Assembly: GCA_951812715.1 (NCBI GenBank)
Contig: OX638323.1
Location: 1,302,001-1,366,000 of the forward strand
DNA length: 64,000 nt
Origin: an uncultured Pseudohongiella sp.
GTDB lineage: Bacteria; Pseudomonadota; Gammaproteobacteria; Pseudomonadales; Pseudohongiellaceae
Direction: 5' to 3'
Part shown: one piece after another, positions 27,677-35,402 of the stretch
How positions within the stretch are numbered: the first letter of the stretch is position 1
Layout of the letters: the number at the start of each line of letters is the position of its first letter
Position numbers and translations under genes: made by a program
The notes under the pieces: model-generated
The model's database searches: none
Told to the model about the DNA's origin: nothing
What the model saw: the letters and a program-made list of their open reading frames with translations, nothing else

Positions 27677-28470
27677 ATTCGTCTGCAATCTTTTCGGCAT
27701 TCCAGTCGTACGGAAAATTGGGACATGCCGTGATTCCCCCGCCTCATGCTAATACGCAAGGAGACCGCCCTGGCCAGGCGCAGGAGCGTGGGCCGAATTC
27801 CCCGGACTATTGCCGGCGTCTCTTCGCGGGTGTCGACGAGCGAATTGTCGCCTGGCTCAAGTGCTCTTCGGTGCTGCACCGGGTTCGCGCCCACAAGTTT
27901 GTGTTTGACCAGTATTCCAGGGCAAGAGCCATTTACGTGGTGGAAAAGGGTGTGGTCATGGTGGAGCGGTCGGCGCCGTGCGGTCAACGCCAGGTTTTCG
28001 GATTTTCCTACCCAGGCGATTTCATCGGCCTGTCGCCCAACGACGGCCATTTCGAGTATTCGCTGCAGAGTCTTAGCGAGGCCGAGGTGCGGGAGTTTCC
28101 CATCTACCGGCTGTCGCGTTGCGCCGGCGAGTCGGAGGCGCTGGAAATCAACATGCGGCGCATCCGCGGATCGATCTCCTCCCACGCCATCGACCTCATG
28201 GTTGCCCTGGGCCAGAAGAAGGCCCACGAACGTGTTTGCTATCTGCTGCAGGAGATTCGCGAGCGCGGTGTCGGCCCAAGCGAAACCGTGGTCGATCTGC
28301 CGATGTCCCGGCAGGACATGGCGGACTATCTTGGCCTGACTATCGAGACCGTGAGCCGGGCGATCCGGCGTTTGCGCGACGATGGCGTGATCGAGATAGA
28401 GGGCAGCTACCGCGTGCATCTGCTCAAGCCGGACGTGGTCCACAGCGCCGGCAGAGTATCGGGTAGATAA
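27670..28470 (+). CDS. FNR/CRP-family transcriptional regulator, probable activator of the cluster
   Basis: 266 residues if started at ATG 27670. An in-frame GTG at 27730, with GGGA before it, would give 246 residues, a more usual length. A cyclic-nucleotide-binding-like beta-roll (about 60-165, with YPGDFIGLS) is followed by a winged HTH (LPMSRQDMADYLGLTIETVSRAIRRL). The recognition helix has Glu226, Ser229 and Arg230, the E-x-x-S-R set by which E. coli FNR reads TTGAT half-sites. The FNR N-terminal cysteine cluster is absent, so oxygen sensing by [4Fe-4S] is unlikely; FixK/Dnr-type or ligand-bound sensing is possible. It sits in the middle of genes carrying TTGAY-N4-RTCAW palindromes. Confidence 0.88.
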   Translation: MFHSSAIFSAFQSYGKLGHAVIPPPHANTQGDRPGQAQERGPNSPDYCRRLFAGVDERIVAWLKCSSVLHRVRAHKFVFDQYSRARAIYVVEKGVVMVERSAPCGQRQVFGFSYPGDFIGLSPNDGHFEYSLQSLSEAEVREFPIYRLSRCAGESEALEINMRRIRGSISSHAIDLMVALGQKKAHERVCYLLQEIRERGVGPSETVVDLPMSRQDMADYLGLTIETVSRAIRRLRDDGVIEIEGSYRVHLLKPDVVHSAGRVSGR

Positions 28471-28485
28471 CATGTCCGCGCCGGC

Positions 28486-29016
28486 TCAGGCTTGCGGCCC
28501 GTCTTCCGGGTAGGGTCCGCCCTTGCGCAGAAACCTGCCCCGGTAGAAGATCAGCGGGTCGGTCTTGCGATCCTCGAAAGCGAGCACCCGCCCTACGATG
28601 ATGGTGTGATCTCCGCCTTCATGCCTGTGTTCGGTCTCGCATTCGAAACAGGCCGCGAACTCCGGCAGCTTCGGTACGCCGCCGACGCCGGTCCCACAGT
28701 TCAGTCCCGAAAACTTGTCGGCGCCGGTTTTGGCGAATGTCATGGACAGTTGCTGCTGGTGCATCGCCAGCACATTGATGCAGAAATATCTCGCCCGGAC
28801 AAAGATGTGGTGGCTCAAGGCCGATCTGGCGATATTCCATAGCACTAGCGGCGGCGCCAGCGAGACCGAGGCAAAGCTGTTTATGGTGACGCCGACCGGC
28901 TCACCGTTCGGCGCGCTGGTCGAGACAATCGCAACGCCAGTGGCGAAGCTGCTCAAGGCGGTTCTGAAACCGGCGACGTCGATGGATTGGCGAGCTTGTC
29001 TGGTGGCGTGGGACAT
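28486..29016 (-). CDS. NAD(P)H:flavin oxidoreductase (HpaC/DIM6 type reductase component)
   Basis: 176 residues. Flavin-binding split-barrel domain with FATGVAIVSTSAPNGEPVGVTINSFASVSLAPPLVLWNIARSA and the late motif EHRHEGGDHTIIVGRV (GxxxDH), as in HpaC and other reductases supplying reduced FMN/FAD to two-component monooxygenases. Start ATG 29016 lies 24 bases after the transcript start predicted from the FNR-type promoter. The ORF is open far upstream but only as the antisense of the Rieske gene. It probably supplies electrons to the acyl-CoA-dehydrogenase-like flavoprotein at 32637, or to the Rieske protein. It is divergent from the Rieske gene. Confidence 0.88.
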   Translation of the reverse strand: MSHATRQARQSIDVAGFRTALSSFATGVAIVSTSAPNGEPVGVTINSFASVSLAPPLVLWNIARSALSHHIFVRARYFCINVLAMHQQQLSMTFAKTGADKFSGLNCGTGVGGVPKLPEFAACFECETEHRHEGGDHTIIVGRVLAFEDRKTDPLIFYRGRFLRKGGPYPEDGPQA

Positions 29017-29046
29017 ATTGCCGGAATCTTGATAGCCGCGAGAACA

Positions 29047-29088
29047 AAGATACGCCCGCCAACCGGCTTGAGCCTTGACAATTATCAT
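29047..29088 (-). promoter_or_regulatory. FNR-type operator and -10 of the flavin reductase gene
   Basis: TTGAC-AATT-ATCAT at 29075-29088. On the minus strand TATCTT (29047-29052) lies 29.5 bp from the centre, with predicted transcription from about 29040. Confidence 0.75.
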
Positions 29089-29127
29089 GCTCCGCGATCT
29101 ATGGCGCATCCACCCGGCATGCGGGCT

Positions 29128-29169
29128 TTGATAAAAATCATGATCTTTGCCGAGGCATTTGGGTAAACT
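29128..29169 (+). promoter_or_regulatory. FNR-type operator and -10 of the Rieske oxygenase gene
   Basis: TTGAT-AAAA-ATCAT at 29128-29141, TAAACT at 29164-29169, again 29.5 bp from the centre. Predicted transcript start about 29176. The divergent gap thus holds one site per direction. Confidence 0.78.
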
Positions 29170-29202
29170 AGCGAGAAGAAAGCGTATTCGGCGGCTGTGC
29201 CT

Positions 29203-30354
29203 ATGTTGATTAACCTTTGGTATGTAGCGGAATGGTCGGCCCGTGTCGGTCGCGAGCCGGTCAAGGCAAGACTGCTGGGCCAGAACTTCGTGCTGTTCCG
29301 CGACCGGCAAGGCAAGGCGCATTGTCTGAGCGATGTCTGCCTGCACCGCGGCGGGTCCCTTTCCGGCGGCTGGCTGCATGACGATTGCGTGGTTTGCCCA
29401 TATCACGGCTGGCGCTATGCTGAAGATGGCGCCCTGAACTTCATTCCTTCCGAGGGCGAAAACCTGGCGATACCAGAGCGCGCCCGGATAGATTCCTACC
29501 CGGTAGCGGAGCGCTACGGCTTGATCTGGGTGTTCCTCGGCGACTTGCCCGAGGAAGAGCGGTTTCCGATTCCGGATTGCGAGGAATTCGACGACCCGCG
29601 GTGGCGCATGCTGACCAGCGAGTTCAGTTGGAAGGCGGACGCGGCGCGCATCGTCGAGAACGGTACCGATATCGCTCACGCCTCTTTCGTTCATCCCACC
29701 TTCGGCAAGCCCGAATCGGCGCAGGATAACCATATCGTCAAGATCGAAACCGGCGAATGGTGGGGAAAATCCGAGAATCTGCAATTCCCGCCAAAGCTCA
29801 AGGGAAGTTGGCTGCGCCGGCGCATGCGCAAGGAAGGACAGCCCACCTCGACTTTCCCGCAGTGGTATCTGCCCGGCATGATCGCCCGCATCCGTATTGA
29901 TATTAATGAGCGCATGTCCATCGTCATGTTCGACGCCAACACGCCGGTTGACGAGAACACCACCCGCACCTTCGCCTTGCAGTTCCGCAACTTCTTTAAA
30001 TCGCGGTTCTTCGACCGCGACTCGCGGAAGCGGCTGCTGCGCATCCTGAACGAAGACGCCACTATCGTCGAGGCAGCCTCGCCGAACTACCTGCCGGACA
30101 ATCTGGCCAACGAGATGTCCTTCGGCGACGACAAGTTCATTCGCACCTTCCGCGCCGCGCGCCGCCGGCTTATAGAACAACATGGCTGGAAAATCGACAG
30201 TCAAGCCGTGGCAAAGTGCCGCGGCGAGAAAGTCCTGACCATTCCCTCGCCGGCCAGACGACTGTCGCCCGAGTTAAGGTGGGTGATCGAAACCGTGCCG
30301 CTGGTGCCGCCAATCAAGGCCGCGGAACCCGCGCTGACTCGCGCCAGCGCCTGA
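29203..30354 (+). CDS. Rieske non-haem iron oxygenase
   Basis: 383 residues. Rieske [2Fe-2S] ligands: Cys46-Leu-His48 and Cys65-Pro-Tyr-His68 (CLHRGG, CPYHGW), 16 residues apart. Mononuclear iron ligands: Asp156, His159 and His164 in NGTDIAHASFVH. Start taken as ATG 29203; GTG 29197 is equally possible and no strong Shine-Dalgarno is seen. The fold group includes plant PaO and CAO, vanillate demethylase and carbazole-type oxygenases. It lacks the C-terminal membrane helices and CxxC of PaO. Electrons may come from the divergent flavin reductase. In a cluster with two RCCR-like genes, attack on a tetrapyrrole macrocycle is the tempting guess. Confidence 0.93.
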   Translation: MLINLWYVAEWSARVGREPVKARLLGQNFVLFRDRQGKAHCLSDVCLHRGGSLSGGWLHDDCVVCPYHGWRYAEDGALNFIPSEGENLAIPERARIDSYPVAERYGLIWVFLGDLPEEERFPIPDCEEFDDPRWRMLTSEFSWKADAARIVENGTDIAHASFVHPTFGKPESAQDNHIVKIETGEWWGKSENLQFPPKLKGSWLRRRMRKEGQPTSTFPQWYLPGMIARIRIDINERMSIVMFDANTPVDENTTRTFALQFRNFFKSRFFDRDSRKRLLRILNEDATIVEAASPNYLPDNLANEMSFGDDKFIRTFRAARRRLIEQHGWKIDSQAVAKCRGEKVLTIPSPARRLSPELRWVIETVPLVPPIKAAEPALTRASA

Positions 30355-30546
30355 TTAATCCGTCAAGTGTGGCGTCCCGCCGTCGCAGCCATGCCGCTGG
30401 ATACGATCTGGACAAATCCCTCCGCGGACTTGTTGAATCACACAAATCAAGAAGCTTTGTCTTGCTCCCAGGTCAAATGCCTTGCGGCGCCGAATCTTGC
30501 GGCATATCGATATGACGCACGCCAAAGTCCGATTGTCAGATCTTCC

Positions 30547-31146
30547 CTAGCGAGCGGGTTCCAGGTCAGACCAGATGTCGGATTCGAAGCGAGTTTCGTG
30601 GACCGGTCCGTCCGGACCTCTCGGGTCCAGCGGGTGACGGCGGTCGCAGATGGGCATCAGCCGCGTACCTTTCGCGGTCAGGGTCCGCACAGCCTTGCCG
30701 TGTCGGTACAACACCGTGTGCCGCAGCCGCTGACCCGGGCCGGTGAGCATGATGAAATCCGGTTCGAAGTAGACGCCGGTGTGAGCGCCGAGTTGCCGCG
30801 CGCTAAAAGTCAGCACGCCCGGTCCGCCCGACATGCCGACATTCTGGTAGGCGCCGCGGCCAAGAGAATCAAACACCAGCAGACCATCGACAAGACTTCC
30901 GGCGAAGGTTTTCGCCGCCGGCTCGCGGCCGCGAATATGCACATTGGTGGCGGTCAGCCGCTTGCCGTCAAAATCGATGTAAACCAGATTGTCGAACGGG
31001 CCGGGCCCCGGACTTCCCGCGCTGGGGTCGTGCGCCAGTGGCTCGCCGTCAAGCTGATACAGTTCGATGTGGTCGTGCCAGACTCCCCGCAGCAACATCA
31101 GGTTGTAGCCAACCGAGCCGACGGCAAACTTTGGAAAGAAGGTCAT
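30547..31146 (-). CDS. Unrecognised beta-rich protein, possibly lipocalin-like
   Basis: 199 residues with no signal peptide. Alternating short hydrophobic strands (LRGVWHDHIELYQLDG, LVYIDFDGKRLTATNVH, GLLVFDSLGRGAYQNVG, THTGVYFEPDFIMLTGPGQRLRHTV-like blocks in order) suggest a single beta-barrel. The opening 'GxW' followed by strand repeats resembles lipocalin-like domains, as in phycobilin lyases or DUF3598, but I cannot place it in a family. The start codon ATG overlaps the MFS stop (31143-31146, ATGA), so it is translated with the transporter. The larger protein at 35403-36365 looks like two such units. Confidence 0.7.
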   Translation of the reverse strand: MTFFPKFAVGSVGYNLMLLRGVWHDHIELYQLDGEPLAHDPSAGSPGPGPFDNLVYIDFDGKRLTATNVHIRGREPAAKTFAGSLVDGLLVFDSLGRGAYQNVGMSGGPGVLTFSARQLGAHTGVYFEPDFIMLTGPGQRLRHTVLYRHGKAVRTLTAKGTRLMPICDRRHPLDPRGPDGPVHETRFESDIWSDLEPAR

Positions 31147-32471
31147 GATACCTGGGTGGTCGATTGCTCTTCGGCGTCCGGGGCAACCGCAAACCGGATG
31201 CTCAGCGACCAGACCAGCACCGCCAGCGCGACCAGAGCAAAAAGTACGAACGGCCCCGCCGGCCGCCAATAGTCGAACAGATAGCCGCCAGCCTTGCTGG
31301 CGACCAGAATGCCGACGGCGCCGGATAGATTGAACACTCCGATCACCGAGCCGCGGATCTTTTTCGGCGCCTGCTGCGCCACCAGCACGCCACTGGTGAT
31401 CACGCAGCCGACTTCGCTCAAGCCGATGACGACCGCGAGCGCGATCATCGCGCCACCGAAGGGGTTGCTGACGAAAATCGTGCCGCCGTAGCCGACCACG
31501 GCGATCAGTAAAGTAACCGAGAGCGCCGTGGTGCGCCGCATGCGATCGGTCATGACGCCGAACAGCGGTGCGCCGAACAATGCCGCGGTATAGGAAATGG
31601 CGATGATGGTGGCGCCCCGCGCCAGCGCATCCGCGGCCGACAGCGCCAGTTCCGAGGTGCCGTAGGTAGTCAGCCAAAGCGCCAGAAAAGTTCCCGCCAC
31701 GGCCAGATTGCCGCGGGCCACGAAAGCCGCGCCGTAAGCAAGGGCAATGCCGGGGTCCCGCGCCGCCGACAGACCATCGCCGAATATCCGCAGCAGACCA
31801 GGCCCGCTCTCGCGTTCCGCCTCGCGGTCCTTGCGCAATCCGAAAAACATCGCCACCGCGGACAGCAGCGCGATGGCGGCGACAATGCCGTAGGTGGCCA
31901 GACCGGCGTCCACCACCGACATGCCGCCCTCGATAAAGCGCGCGGGCAGCCGGATCAGCACCAGCGCCGCCACCATCGCGCCGAGACCGTTCATGACGCC
32001 AAGATAACCGCTCGCCTTGCCGCGGCTGCGGTCGCGCACATAGTCCGCGACAACGGTGACGATCATGCAAATCACCGCGGAGATGCCGACCGAATAGATG
32101 ATCCGGTATAACAGCAGATCGTTGACTTCGGTGGCGCGAGGGTAAAGGTAAAGGCCCAGACCCATGATCGCGAATCCAATGGCGATCACCAGCCGCCTGC
32201 CGACGCGATCCGACAGCGCGCCGAACAGACCGACAGTGGAAATGATGGCGAGTTCGCCCCAGAAATTGAGGTCGCCGCTGATGACGCCCTGCTCCGATTC
32301 CGGAATACGCAATTGCTCCGCCAGCAAGAAGGCCTGGGATTGAGGCAGGAACGTCGCCAGCATGATCGAGGTGAAGCAGGCGAGGTAGTAGGTCGACAGA
32401 TTGAGACCGCTGACACCGGAGTTTACCGCCAGTCCGATGATGCTTCTGGCCGCTGTGGATTGAGATTCCAT
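31143..32471 (-). CDS. MFS transporter, paralogue of the 21233-22582 gene
   Basis: 442 residues, about 12 transmembrane helices, with MFS loop motifs GALSDRVGRRLV and GVMTDRMRRTT. Start ATG 32471 (MESQSTAARSII) fits a transcript start at about 32493 from the FNR-type promoter; the frame is open to 32534 but that would begin inside the operator. It shares ADYVRDRSRGKASGYLGVMNGLGAMV with the equivalent ADYTRDSTRGHANGLQGFVAVL of its paralogue. Its last bases overlap the start of the 30547-31146 gene. Likely uptake or export of the cluster's substrate or a product. Confidence 0.9.
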   Translation of the reverse strand: MESQSTAARSIIGLAVNSGVSGLNLSTYYLACFTSIMLATFLPQSQAFLLAEQLRIPESEQGVISGDLNFWGELAIISTVGLFGALSDRVGRRLVIAIGFAIMGLGLYLYPRATEVNDLLLYRIIYSVGISAVICMIVTVVADYVRDRSRGKASGYLGVMNGLGAMVAALVLIRLPARFIEGGMSVVDAGLATYGIVAAIALLSAVAMFFGLRKDREAERESGPGLLRIFGDGLSAARDPGIALAYGAAFVARGNLAVAGTFLALWLTTYGTSELALSAADALARGATIIAISYTAALFGAPLFGVMTDRMRRTTALSVTLLIAVVGYGGTIFVSNPFGGAMIALAVVIGLSEVGCVITSGVLVAQQAPKKIRGSVIGVFNLSGAVGILVASKAGGYLFDYWRPAGPFVLFALVALAVLVWSLSIRFAVAPDAEEQSTTQVS

Positions 32472-32499
32472 ATCGCCGCAGTATGTCCGCCTGCCCATC

Positions 32500-32541
32500 A
32501 ATCTACATCGGCCAGCGGCGAAACCTATTGACATTTGTCAT
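32500..32541 (-). promoter_or_regulatory. FNR-type operator in the MFS / acyl-CoA-dehydrogenase-like gap
   Basis: TTGAC-ATTT-GTCAT at 32528-32541. On the minus strand TAGATT (32500-32505) lies 29.5 bp from the centre. In the plus direction no good -10 hexamer is found at the matching distance, though the site may still serve the 32637 gene. Confidence 0.72.
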
Positions 32542-32636
32542 AGCCCCGAGCCGGCTGTTCTGATGAGAATCCACGAGCGGGGAACACATTCGCAAAGCTT
32601 GTCCGGAATTGGCGCTACGGCGCTCTGGAGAGCCTT

Positions 32637-33911
32637 ATGGAACATGTCGGCGAGCATTTCGTCGAACGCATGACGATCCGCGAGCGTGAGATAGCGGCAA
32701 TTGTCGAAAGCGTCCTGCCCGCCTTGCGCGCAAGTGCCGCCATGGTGGACCAGGATGGAGAGTTCTGCCGCGACCATGTAAAGCGTTTCAGCGAGGCTGG
32801 CCTGCTGGGTCTGGTGGTGCCGCCAGACTACGGCGGTCTCGGCGGCGGGCTGCGCGATCTCGCCGCCGCCACTTTTGCCATAGGCTCGGCCTGCCCATCG
32901 ACCGCGCTCGCCTGGTTTTTTCATTGCAGCGCGGCTTCCCGCGGCCTGCTGGCGCTGGAGGCGATCGAACAGAACCTGTTCGATGCCGAAGAAGTCCCCG
33001 TGGTGCGAGCCTTCGCCGAAAAAGTGCTTGGCGCCATGGGAACCGAACGCAAATGGCTGGCCAACTTCGCCAGCGAGTCGGTAAAGTCCGAGACCGCAGC
33101 GATCACCATCACTACCGAAGCGAAGCCAATCGATGGCGGATACCTGCTCAACGGTATCAAGTCCTTCGGCTGCGCGACCGGCGTCGCCGACCGCTATCTG
33201 GTGACCGCGAAACTCGAGGGATACAGCGACGCCGGCGGCCTGTGCACCTTCATCATTGATCGTGACGCCGAAGGCGTTTCGGAACGCCGGCGTTGGAACG
33301 CCATCGGAATGCGCGGCACCGCGAACCACGGGCTGGTGCTGAAGGATGTGTTCGTGGCGGTTCAGAACGCGTTAGCGTTGCCGAACGCATTTGTCCGCTG
33401 CATGCAGGTCAGCCGCGGTTCTTTTGTCGGCAACCAACTTGCCGGAATGGCCTGTTATCTCGGCGCGGCCTGGGCAATCTACCACCAGACCATCTCCATG
33501 CTCCGGCAGCGCACGTTCGCCGACACCGGCAAACCGCTGGGCGCCTCGCCCATGCACCAGCAACTCATTGGCGAGATGCTGGTGGATCTGGAGTCGGCTA
33601 TGCTGTGGCTGCGGCGCCAGCTTGAGTTGGAGACGAGTTCACCGCCGCTGCTGGAAAAGCAAAAAGTAGTGCAGCATTGGCGTTTGTGCAAGGGGCAAGT
33701 GGCCGAACATTCGTTTCGGCTCGCGACCAACGCGCTCAAGTGCGTCGGTACGTCCGGCGCCGACGACGCCCAGCCTCACGCTCGAACCTTGCGCGATCTT
33801 GCCATGTCGCTGGTGCAGGCCTTTCCGGCGGAACGCGGGAGGCTGATGGCCGCGCAGTGGGAAATAAGCGGCGCGGAACAGTCCTCTTTCGGCGTTGGCC
33901 CGGACAGCTAA
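32637..33911 (+). CDS. Acyl-CoA dehydrogenase-like flavoprotein, possible FMNH2-dependent monooxygenase
   Basis: 424 residues of the acyl-CoA dehydrogenase fold: N-terminal helical domain with GLLGLVVPPDYGGLGGGLRDL, middle beta domain (GYLLNGIKSFGCATGVADRYLV) and a C-terminal helical domain. The C-terminus lacks the R-x-Y-R-D-x-R / EGT segment seen in true dehydrogenases, and the N-terminal S-A-C-P-S-T-A-L-A-W stretch recalls group D flavin monooxygenases (HsaA/DszC-like) that use reduced flavin from a separate reductase; such a reductase is at 28486-29016. This is inference. The aldehyde dehydrogenase gene starts one base after its stop, so the two are one operon. Confidence 0.8.
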   Translation: MEHVGEHFVERMTIREREIAAIVESVLPALRASAAMVDQDGEFCRDHVKRFSEAGLLGLVVPPDYGGLGGGLRDLAAATFAIGSACPSTALAWFFHCSAASRGLLALEAIEQNLFDAEEVPVVRAFAEKVLGAMGTERKWLANFASESVKSETAAITITTEAKPIDGGYLLNGIKSFGCATGVADRYLVTAKLEGYSDAGGLCTFIIDRDAEGVSERRRWNAIGMRGTANHGLVLKDVFVAVQNALALPNAFVRCMQVSRGSFVGNQLAGMACYLGAAWAIYHQTISMLRQRTFADTGKPLGASPMHQQLIGEMLVDLESAMLWLRRQLELETSSPPLLEKQKVVQHWRLCKGQVAEHSFRLATNALKCVGTSGADDAQPHARTLRDLAMSLVQAFPAERGRLMAAQWEISGAEQSSFGVGPDS

Positions 33912-35357
33912 ATGCCCGTTCCAGACAAGCTCCTCAACTACCTTGACGGCAACTGGGAGACCCCGGCGGCGGAATTGCCGGATGTCATTAGTGACGCCAA
34001 TAGCGGCCAATGCATAGCGCGTCAGCGTAGCGCCAGCGCCGAGCAGATCGACGACGCGATCGCCGCGGCCCAGCGAGTCCATGGCAACGGCGACTGGCGC
34101 GAACTGGCGGCTGCGGCGCGCGCCAACAGCTTGCTTGCAATCGCCGACAATCTGTTTGAACTCGCGGACAACATCGCCGAAGCCGATGCGGTCACTACCG
34201 GCGTGCCAATTACCCAGACCAGAGAGCTCGCGCGAATTCCAGCGGCTGCTTTCCGCCGGGCGGCCGCCCTTACCGCTGAATCGACCTGCATCAACCGCCA
34301 TCTCAACTTCGAGGTCGAGCGACTGCCGCTTGGGCCGGCGGTCGTGATCGCACCCTGGAACGCTCCGGCGGGCATCGCCAGCCACAAGATCGCAAGCGCG
34401 CTCGCCGCCGGCTGCCCGGTGCTGTTCAAACCCTCCGAATGGTCACCGCTTTCGGGACAGCTAATTGCCCGAGCGATTGACCGCGCTGACTTGCCGGCCG
34501 GGGCTTTCCAGCTACTTCATGGCGCCGGCGAAACCGGTTCAGCGCTGACCAGGGATCACCGGGTCGCCGCGGTGAGTTTTACCGGCGGCCTTGCGGCGGG
34601 CCGCGCGGTAGCGGCCGCCTGCGCCAGGCAGATGCGGCCGGCTCAGCTTGAACTTGGAGGCAATAATCCGCTGGTCATGCTTCCGGATGCGAATCCCGAT
34701 GCGGTAGTAGCAGCGATCCGTACTCTCCTGACCACGCTGAACGGCCAGTGGTGCCGCGCGCTCGGGCGTATCATCGTCCCCAACTCCATGCTGGACCAAC
34801 TGCTAGAGCTGGCGGCCGCCACGCTCGATACATTGCGGATCGGCGCCTCGACGCTCGACGACACGGAGCTAGGCCCATTGGCCCACCGGCTGCATCGGGA
34901 CCAGGTCCTCGCCGCGATCGCGCGTTACGAATCCCTGGGCGGCGTGGCGCATCGCTGTGGCGAACCGCCGGCGCTAGATGGGTGGTTCATGCAACCCACG
35001 CTGGTGTCCGGCGTGGGCGGAGACCAGGCGCTCGATGAGATCTTCGGACCGGTGGCGACGATCCATGGCTATGCCAGTATCGAGCAGGCGGTGGCGCTGG
35101 CAAACGCGCCGCCCTACGGCCTCGCGGCCTACGTTTTCGGCAAGGGAAAACGGGCACTGGAAGTCGCCCGCCGGCTTGAGGCCGGAGTGGTCAAGGTAAA
35201 TCTGGCAACTCTGCTCGGCCCGCACCCGGACGCGCCGCGCCCGGTCTGGAAGCTATCAGGGATCGGCGATGAAGGCGCTCGCCAGACTTTCGAGTTTTTC
35301 CGCGGTTCCCGAGTGATTGCCGTGGATGGCGCCTTGCATGACTATGAGACCGGGTAG
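33912..35357 (+). CDS. Aldehyde dehydrogenase
   Basis: 481 residues of the NAD(P)-dependent aldehyde dehydrogenase superfamily. Conserved parts: APWNAPAGIASHKIASALAAGCPVLFKPSEWSP (cofactor binding), general base Glu247 in LELGGNNP, nucleophile Cys281 in GQWCRALGR, and EIFGPVATI. It oxidises an aldehyde to a carboxylate. It is cotranscribed with the preceding flavoprotein. Similarity to the vanillin/coniferyl or p-cumic aldehyde dehydrogenase group is likely but not diagnostic. It could act on aldehydes formed in ring cleavage or on a prenyl-type alcohol product such as phytenal; neither is shown. Confidence 0.9.
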   Translation: MPVPDKLLNYLDGNWETPAAELPDVISDANSGQCIARQRSASAEQIDDAIAAAQRVHGNGDWRELAAAARANSLLAIADNLFELADNIAEADAVTTGVPITQTRELARIPAAAFRRAAALTAESTCINRHLNFEVERLPLGPAVVIAPWNAPAGIASHKIASALAAGCPVLFKPSEWSPLSGQLIARAIDRADLPAGAFQLLHGAGETGSALTRDHRVAAVSFTGGLAAGRAVAAACARQMRPAQLELGGNNPLVMLPDANPDAVVAAIRTLLTTLNGQWCRALGRIIVPNSMLDQLLELAAATLDTLRIGASTLDDTELGPLAHRLHRDQVLAAIARYESLGGVAHRCGEPPALDGWFMQPTLVSGVGGDQALDEIFGPVATIHGYASIEQAVALANAPPYGLAAYVFGKGKRALEVARRLEAGVVKVNLATLLGPHPDAPRPVWKLSGIGDEGARQTFEFFRGSRVIAVDGALHDYETG

Positions 35358-35387
35358 CTCAGTTCGAGTGTAATCGGAAGCTACCCG
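35351..35387. terminator. Hairpin between convergent genes, possible bidirectional terminator
   Basis: A 9-bp perfect inverted repeat (35351-35359 with 35379-35387) overlaps the aldehyde dehydrogenase stop. There is no T tract, so termination strength is doubtful. Confidence 0.35.
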
Positions 35388-35402
35388 CGCCCGCGGCGCC
35401 CG

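Noticed and set aside
30547..32070. 507-codon minus-strand frame that reads through the MFS gene in another frame before joining the 30547 gene
   Set aside because: The 5' two thirds lie out of frame inside a clear MFS gene; ATG 31146, coupled to the MFS stop, is the sensible start.
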